10,792 nt of DNA. It comes from CAYTMY01 sp964618075. GTDB lineage: Bacteria > Bacillota > Clostridia > Eubacteriales > Anaerofustaceae. Under the pieces are notes generated by a model. That model was not told the origin of the DNA. It was given only the letters and a program-made list of their open reading frames with translations, and did not search any database. How positions within the stretch are numbered: position 1 is the stretch's first letter; each line of letters begins with the position of its first letter. Of this stretch, positions 6,569-10,792 are shown piece by piece. The stretch spans positions 1 through 10,792 of the forward strand of contig CAZTZO010000037.1 of assembly GCA_964618075.1 (NCBI GenBank), written 5' to 3'. A program made the position numbers and the translations under genes.

Positions 6569-7858
6569 TTAATCCCTTCTGTTACTTTCTATCGTTACAG
6601 GTATGCCCATTTTCACCATAGAAGTGAAAAATTCCCTTTCTATATCGCTCTGTTTGATGTTTCTGGTAAAATTGATTGCCATAAGATCGTTATAGGTTAC
6701 GCATGCGCAGGTTACAGGGTTGAATTTCAAGGCTCCGAGCATAAAATCGAACCTGTCAACGTATTTCATCATTTCCTCAGGCAGCTTTATTACTCCGAGA
6801 TTTGAAAGAGTCGTAGAGGACGTCCTGTCACCGTTGACCCAAAAGGCTATTTTCATTGTCGGATTTTTTATAAACAGCGGCACAACCCTAAGCAGAGGGT
6901 TCATCTCATCTCTGACATTTGTGCTTATTCGCGCATTTATCATTTTTTCACTGGTTTCCATGCCCATAAAGGATTTGACCTGTTTTATTGTTTCTTCAAG
7001 AGAATACTTTCCGAGCCTCGGATAAATGCCCGGATTTACAAACGAAGAAAAGTTACGCATTGTTTTGCTGTTGTAATACTTGCGCAGATTCACCGGTACG
7101 CATATCTTCACGGGTTTACGTCTTTGATTCTTTTTAATCTCCTTCTGCTGGAGCGTATAAACCGACATGATAAGAAGAGAGACTAAAAATTCCGTTACCG
7201 ACGAATCATATTGCTTTGCTTTTGTATAAACGTCCTTTGAGGATACAAGACCCGTAACGATGTTGAGTAAATGCGCCGGCTCAGGCGTGCCCTTAATACG
7301 GTATGCCGCGGCTTCCGAGCGTGTTATCGTTTCTTTGCGGAAATACTTTTTAAAAGAATCCTCCATCTCCTCCCTTATGGGCGGTTTGGAACAATCAAGA
7401 ATGCGCTCATCTCTGGGTATTTCTGCATTGCAGTGAAAAGATAGATATTCGGCAACAAGAGTTTCAAGAAAGCATATCCCGCCTGTTCCGTCGCATAGTA
7501 CGTGAAACACCTCCAAAGCGATGCGTTTGTCGTGGTATCTGACTCTAAACATCATTCCGCCGTTATCATTCAGGTTCATTCTCACGCAAGGATTGGCAAC
7601 GTCCGGCTGGATTAACGGCTCTTCGTCAATACTCTCGAGATAGTACCAGAACAAGCCTCTTCTGAGTTTGAAATTAAACCCCGGGAAACGCTTTAGTGTG
7701 GAGATAAGCGCTTTCTGAAGGCTTACAGGGTCTATAACTTCATTAAGAGTAGCACAGACTCTGAATATCGCCGTCCATTCTCCCGACATTGCCGCGGGGT
7801 ATATCTTTGCGGCATTATCAAGAGGTATCCATTGCGTGCCTTTATCGGTCTGTTTCAT
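6569..7858 (-). CDS. Condensation-fold acyltransferase (alcohol acetyltransferase-like)
   Basis: A 429-residue protein of the CoA-dependent acyltransferase superfamily that includes alcohol acetyltransferases, wax-ester synthases and NRPS condensation domains. The front (LDNAAKIYPA, 13-22; VDPxxLQKAL-like 42-51) is typical of the alcohol acetyltransferase-like branch. The catalytic HxxxDG is HVLCDGTGG at 119-127, with His119 as base and Asp123 structural. A second conserved patch, TTLSNLG (349-355), lies at the expected place in the C-terminal half. No membrane segments. It probably transfers an acyl group from CoA to a hydroxyl acceptor, perhaps a glycolipid or sugar, given the neighbours. 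The ATG overlaps the end of the hydrolase gene by 17 bases and lacks a strong ribosome site (nearest AGG about 13 bases upstream), so translation is probably coupled to the gene before it. Confidence 0.83.
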   Translation of the reverse strand: MKQTDKGTQWIPLDNAAKIYPAAMSGEWTAIFRVCATLNEVIDPVSLQKALISTLKRFPGFNFKLRRGLFWYYLESIDEEPLIQPDVANPCVRMNLNDNGGMMFRVRYHDKRIALEVFHVLCDGTGGICFLETLVAEYLSFHCNAEIPRDERILDCSKPPIREEMEDSFKKYFRKETITRSEAAAYRIKGTPEPAHLLNIVTGLVSSKDVYTKAKQYDSSVTEFLVSLLIMSVYTLQQKEIKKNQRRKPVKICVPVNLRKYYNSKTMRNFSSFVNPGIYPRLGKYSLEETIKQVKSFMGMETSEKMINARISTNVRDEMNPLLRVVPLFIKNPTMKIAFWVNGDRTSSTTLSNLGVIKLPEEMMKYVDRFDFMLGALKFNPVTCACVTYNDLMAINFTRNIKQSDIEREFFTSMVKMGIPVTIESNRRD

Positions 7859-8759
7859 GAGTTATTTTTTGACCTATATGAGAATATATAAACTTTTTCA
7901 TCTGTCTGATAGCAGCTTTTGATTCGGGAGTATTAAATAGCGGGAATACGTGCCACATGTCGGGCACTATGTGACATTCACATGAAACTGAGGACGCCTT
8001 GAGCCTTCCCGAAAGAAGTATTGCATCGTCCATTAACAATTCATAGCCTCCCGCAAATATCAGGCTGGGCGGCAAGCCTTTTAACTCGCCATATACCGGA
8101 GAAACTAAGGGATTTTTATTATCTCCGAGAGAATATAAATCAGCGCTGAATTTCAAAGCCTCCTCGAATAATGAGGGGTCAACTTCTCTGTTTGTCACAT
8201 ACGAAGGATTTGTGCATGTAAGGTCAACCCAAGGAGACATTGCAACGGCACATGAAGGCATTGGTAAGCCCACTTCCTTTATTTTTAATAATAAAGCAAA
8301 TACAAGACCACCACCTGCCGATTCACCGACTAAAGCAATATCCTCGGGAGAATATTCTTCTAATAGTCTTTTATATGCGCTCAATGCATCCTCTAGTGCG
8401 CAGGGAAACGGGAATTCGGGAGCCAGTCTGTAGCCCACGCATAATGAGGGTATATTTGTAAGCTCTGTCAATACACTCCCAAAGCCCTTTGAATAAGCCA
8501 ATGTACCCGCCGTGTAGCTTCCGCCATGAAGATAAAGTATTGCACCGTGGTGGCAGTTGTTTTTATTTGGCTTTGCCCATGCCGCTTCAAAGCCCTCAAA
8601 GCTTTCATCAGAAAATACGACTCTCTTTGAAAAGGCTTTTGTGCCGAGAGCTCCCAGCGCATCCTGTATCATTCGCTCTGCCTCGATATCAAGCCCCTTT
8701 AAAATGGGCCGAACAAGTTTAATTTCTTTATATGTCACGTTGCCGAGTAAAGTCGCCAT
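7842..8759 (-). CDS. Alpha/beta hydrolase, hormone-sensitive-lipase type (family IV) esterase
   Basis: A 305-residue cytoplasmic esterase. The oxyanion-hole HGG motif is at 78-80 (LYLHGGSYTAG), the nucleophile elbow GESAGG at 145-150 with Ser147, the acid probably Asp244 or Asp245 (YELLMDDA), and the catalytic histidine His270 (DMWHVF). GYRLAPEFPFP (109-119) is another HSL-family hallmark. The length is normal and there is no signal peptide, so it works inside the cell on short or medium acyl esters. The ATG at 8759 has GGTGAG seven bases upstream. It is the first gene of the six-gene operon, directly behind the extended -10 promoter. Next to an acyltransferase, it may remove or edit the acyl group that enzyme adds, or serve a lipid precursor step; the substrate is unknown. 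Confidence 0.92.
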   Translation of the reverse strand: MATLLGNVTYKEIKLVRPILKGLDIEAERMIQDALGALGTKAFSKRVVFSDESFEGFEAAWAKPNKNNCHHGAILYLHGGSYTAGTLAYSKGFGSVLTELTNIPSLCVGYRLAPEFPFPCALEDALSAYKRLLEEYSPEDIALVGESAGGGLVFALLLKIKEVGLPMPSCAVAMSPWVDLTCTNPSYVTNREVDPSLFEEALKFSADLYSLGDNKNPLVSPVYGELKGLPPSLIFAGGYELLMDDAILLSGRLKASSVSCECHIVPDMWHVFPLFNTPESKAAIRQMKKFIYSHIGQKITHETDR

Positions 8760-8777
8760 ATATTCTCACCATCTTTT

Positions 8778-8806
8778 TTGTTTATTATACCATAAATTAT
8801 TATTAA
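8778..8806 (+). promoter_or_regulatory. Weak candidate promoter for the LCP gene
   Basis: TTGTTT (8778-8783) and TATTAA (8801-8806) are spaced by 17 bases on the plus strand. Each hexamer matches the consensus at four of six positions, so support is modest in AT-rich DNA. Its core overlaps the -10 of the divergent operon. Use of this site would leave a leader of about 90 bases before the LCP start at 8903. Confidence 0.3.
8784..8792 (-). promoter_or_regulatory. Extended -10 promoter of the hydrolase-glycosyltransferase operon
   Basis: The minus strand reads TGGTATAAT (complement of 8784-8792): a perfect TATAAT with the TG dinucleotide one base before it. The -35 region 17 bases upstream (AATCTT) is poor, which extended -10 promoters tolerate. 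Transcription would start near 8777, giving a leader of about 18 bases before the ATG at 8759. No other good promoter is visible between the six genes. Confidence 0.7.
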
Positions 8807-8902
8807 AAGATTATAAATAATAGCTTCATGACTTTTTATTCTTCGTATCGAATGATAAAATCATTTACATACAATAAATTCATTATAATTCGGAGTTATA
8901 GT

Positions 8903-10447
8903 ATGCAAGAAGATAATAAAGCATTAAACAAAAAACCAACGCTATATACGTTTTCGGTTATATTATTTGTACTTATGAGCTTGTGCTTCGTCGTTTTTGC
9001 GATATACATAATAAGTCTTGCTTTGCTGCCTGTGAAGTACTCTGTTATTATGTGCGCCGCCTTTATAATAATTATCACAGTGGTATTCATTATTTTTGTC
9101 AGAAAACGTCCTGAGGGAAAAGAAACTCACCGAAAAGCAAAAAATATCGCTCTGATAATCATATCGGTTTTAATGACAGCGCTGTTATTGTTTGCTTCAC
9201 GCTATATTATCTTATTTGCTTCATCACTCAATACAATCAATCAAAAAACTTCACACTCGGTATTGTCGGTACGTGTATTGAAGGACAGCGGATATATCAA
9301 TACGCAGTCATTAAAGGGAGTTGCCATAGGAATAAATGAAGGTATAGATACAGACAATACGAATTATGTTATTGACGAGCTCAAGAAGAAAATGGGCGAT
9401 GACTTAGTTATCGTATCGTATAAGGATTATAAATCCCAGATAGAAGCATTATATGATAATGAAGTCGGCGCTGTTATAACGAACGAATCGATCCTAAACA
9501 CCTTAAACGACCTTTATGAGGGTTTCAGCGACAAAACAGATATCATTTTATCCGTAAAACGCGAAATTACCCAACAGGAGATTTCCTCGAAGGATTTGAC
9601 GAAAAAAGCCTTCAACATATACTTGAGCGGCGGAGATAATTACGGTGAGATCGAAACAAACGGAAGAAGCGATGTCAATATGATTGCAAGCATTAATCCG
9701 CTGACAAAAACTGTGCTTTTGGTAAATGTTCCTCGTGATTATTATGTAGCTCTCGAAGGCGACGACAGTAAAATGGACAAGCTTACACATGCGGGAGTAT
9801 ACGGTATTGAGTGTTCAATGAATACTGTAAGCTATCTGTTGGATACGCCGATAGAATATTACGTAAAGGTGAACTTTTCTTCCGTTGCACAAATAATAGA
9901 CGCTCTGGGAGGAATAAACGTATACAGTCCCATGACTTTTATTCTCGATGATGACGATTTATCAAGATACTTTTATTATGAAGGATATAACGAAATGAGC
10001 GGCAAAATGGCTGTCAGATTCTGCCGAGAACGAGAGCAAATGATGCAAGGCGATGTAGACAGAGGAAGAAATCAAGAAAATGTTATAAAAGCGGTAATAG
10101 AAAAAGCGACCTCTCCTGCTATCATCACGGCATTTGATAACGTGCTGACTGCTGTTACAAACAACTGCATTACGAATATCCCCACAGACTCAATAATGTC
10201 ACTTATACAAATGCAGCTTTCTGATATGAGCGGCTGGAACGTAAGCATGTATACACTCACAGGCTATGACGACGCCGGATATACATACACAGGAGGTTAT
10301 CAGGAGCTTTATATAATGGATCCGGACGAAAACACCGTCGCTGAGGCAAAGTTATTATTAAAGCATAATATGCAGATGCCTGACGATAAATCAATTGTTA
10401 TTCCTGATACGCCTACTCTTGTTGAAAAGCAGAAAAAATCAGAATAA
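8903..10447 (+). CDS. LytR-CpsA-Psr (LCP) family cell-wall glycopolymer transferase
   Basis: A 514-residue protein from the ATG at 8903, chosen because GGAG (8892-8895) lies seven bases before it; an upstream in-frame ATG at 8828 has no ribosome site and would add 25 unlikely residues. Three membrane helices lie at about 14-42, 46-66 and 81-108, which should place the rest outside the membrane. Residues 115-235 form an extracellular region resembling a substrate-binding-protein half (GVAIGINEG, then GAVITNESIL). The LCP catalytic domain spans about 236-440: NIYLSGGDNYGEI (238-250), GRSDVNMIASINPLTKTVLL (254-273), PRDYY (277-281), and RFCRERE with DVDRGRNQ (372-378, 384-391). These supply the arginines and aspartates that bind polyprenyl pyrophosphate. 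Family members transfer glycopolymers from lipid carriers to peptidoglycan. It is transcribed divergently from the glycosyltransferase operon, so it may attach that operon's product. Confidence 0.93.
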   Translation: MQEDNKALNKKPTLYTFSVILFVLMSLCFVVFAIYIISLALLPVKYSVIMCAAFIIIITVVFIIFVRKRPEGKETHRKAKNIALIIISVLMTALLLFASRYIILFASSLNTINQKTSHSVLSVRVLKDSGYINTQSLKGVAIGINEGIDTDNTNYVIDELKKKMGDDLVIVSYKDYKSQIEALYDNEVGAVITNESILNTLNDLYEGFSDKTDIILSVKREITQQEISSKDLTKKAFNIYLSGGDNYGEIETNGRSDVNMIASINPLTKTVLLVNVPRDYYVALEGDDSKMDKLTHAGVYGIECSMNTVSYLLDTPIEYYVKVNFSSVAQIIDALGGINVYSPMTFILDDDDLSRYFYYEGYNEMSGKMAVRFCREREQMMQGDVDRGRNQENVIKAVIEKATSPAIITAFDNVLTAVTNNCITNIPTDSIMSLIQMQLSDMSGWNVSMYTLTGYDDAGYTYTGGYQELYIMDPDENTVAEAKLLLKHNMQMPDDKSIVIPDTPTLVEKQKKSE

Positions 10448-10448
10448 G

Positions 10449-10500
10449 AAAGCGGGTGCATTTCATCTAAAAAATGAGCTGCACCCGCTTTTATTTTTAT
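10449..10500 (+). terminator. Strong intrinsic terminator of the LCP gene
   Basis: AAAGCGGGTGCA (10449-10460) pairs perfectly with TGCACCCGCTTT (10480-10491), and TCAT/ATGA extend the stem inside after a short internal loop. A T-rich tract follows. It begins two bases after the LCP stop codon. Confidence 0.92.
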
Positions 10501-10521
10501 ACTTATTATTGGAAAACAAAT

Positions 10522-10544
10522 AAAAAAATCCCCTTATACGGAGA
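10522..10544 (-). terminator. Intrinsic terminator of the tRNA cluster
   Basis: On the minus strand TCTCC (complement of 10540-10544) pairs with GGGGA (complement of 10529-10533), with one G-U pair and a six-base loop, followed by seven T. It lies seven bases past the CCA end of tRNA-Leu. The stem is short but placement and T run fit. It faces the LCP terminator, so the two transcripts converge here. Confidence 0.72.
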
Positions 10545-10551
10545 AAAATAT

Positions 10552-10638
10552 TGGTGCCGAAGACCGGAATCGAACCGGTACGGTGTCGCCACCGCAGGAT
10601 TTTAAGTCCTGTGCGTCTGCCTATTCCGCCACTTCGGC
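10552..10638 (-). tRNA. tRNA-Leu (anticodon UAA)
   Basis: An 87-nt class II tRNA with encoded CCA. The acceptor stem GCCGAAG/CTTCGGC and T stem ACCGG/CCGGT are fully paired. The anticodon loop CTTAAAA gives UAA (10602-10604), reading UUA. The long variable arm (CGGTGGCGACACCG) is typical of leucine tRNAs. It is the last gene of a minus-strand tRNA cluster. Confidence 0.97.
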
Positions 10639-10648
10639 ATTTCTTTTT

Positions 10649-10722
10649 TGGAGGCGGCACCCAGAATCGAACTGGGGGTATAGGTGTTGCAGACCTTTGC
10701 CTTACCTCTTGGCCATGCCGCC
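10649..10722 (-). tRNA. tRNA-Cys (anticodon GCA)
   Basis: A 74-nt tRNA with encoded CCA, acceptor stem GGCGGCA/TGCCGCC and a T discriminator, the U73 identity element of cysteine tRNAs. The loop CTGCAAC gives anticodon GCA (10688-10690). The anticodon stem AAGGT/ACCTA has an A-A mismatch at 27-43. It lies 10 bases upstream of tRNA-Leu and presumably shares its transcript. Confidence 0.97.
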
Positions 10723-10739
10723 ACCTCTATCAGAAAAAA

Positions 10740-10792
10740 TGGAGCGAAAGACGGGATTTGAACCCGCGACCCTCGCCTTGGCAAGGCGATGC
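10740..10792 (-). tRNA. tRNA-Gly (anticodon GCC), partial
   Basis: The 3' 53 bases of a tRNA cut by the right edge. Visible are the anticodon stem TCGCC/GGCGA with loop TTGCCAA (anticodon GCC, 10780-10782), the T arm CGGGTTCAAATCCCG, the 3' acceptor strand CTTTCGC, a T discriminator and encoded CCA. The 5' acceptor strand and most of the D arm lie outside. It is 17 bases upstream of tRNA-Cys. Confidence 0.95.

Noticed and set aside
8884..8889. TATAAT as the -10 of the LCP gene
   Set aside because: It would place the transcription start within the ribosome-binding site, and the TTTACA upstream is only 14 bases away.
8828..8902. Upstream start for the LCP gene (25 extra residues)
   Set aside because: No Shine-Dalgarno site before 8828, while 8903 has GGAG at good spacing and gives a normal N-terminus before the first membrane helix.
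10463..10784. Two minus-strand ORFs of 60-65 codons
   Set aside because: They are translations of the tRNA-Leu, tRNA-Cys and tRNA-Gly genes.

Overview
The window looks like chromosomal DNA from an AT-rich, low-GC Gram-positive bacterium, most likely a gut-type clostridium (Oscillospiraceae, Lachnospiraceae or a relative). The grounds are purine-rich Shine-Dalgarno sites, canonical sigma-A promoters, tRNA genes with encoded CCA, a LytR-CpsA-Psr (LCP) cell-wall protein, and a zinc-ribbon membrane protein of a type I associate with Clostridia. The species cannot be named from sequence alone.

Layout. Positions 1-454 hold the N-terminal end of a minus-strand gene that runs off the left edge. It has a phospholipase-D-like domain of the kind found at the front of PLD/helicase (DUF3427-type) proteins. 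About 1 kb without a convincing gene follows (455-1462), holding broken protein-like frames, several inverted repeats and possibly one very small ORF. A tRNA-Val(CAC) gene with a near-perfect promoter and its own terminator closes this section.

The core (1710-8759) is a compact six-gene minus-strand operon, read from right to left. The genes encode an HSL-type alpha/beta hydrolase, a condensation-fold acyltransferase (HxxxDG), a zinc-ribbon six-helix membrane protein, a GT-A glycosyltransferase, a GT4-type GT-B glycosyltransferase, and a second GT-A-like glycosyltransferase fused to a C-terminal cyclic-nucleotide-binding-type beta-roll. Genes overlap or lie at most 28 nt apart, and an extended -10 promoter precedes the first. 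I infer a pathway that builds and acylates or deacylates a cell-envelope glycan or glycolipid; the product is unknown. The fusion of a glycosyltransferase to a cNMP-type sensor module is the most unusual feature.

Divergently transcribed from the operon (8903-10447, plus) is an LCP protein with three N-terminal membrane helices. This family transfers glycopolymers to peptidoglycan, so its position fits an envelope-glycan theme. It ends in a strong terminator, which faces a second terminator serving a minus-strand tRNA cluster (Gly-GCC, Cys-GCA, Leu-UAA). That cluster continues past the right edge.
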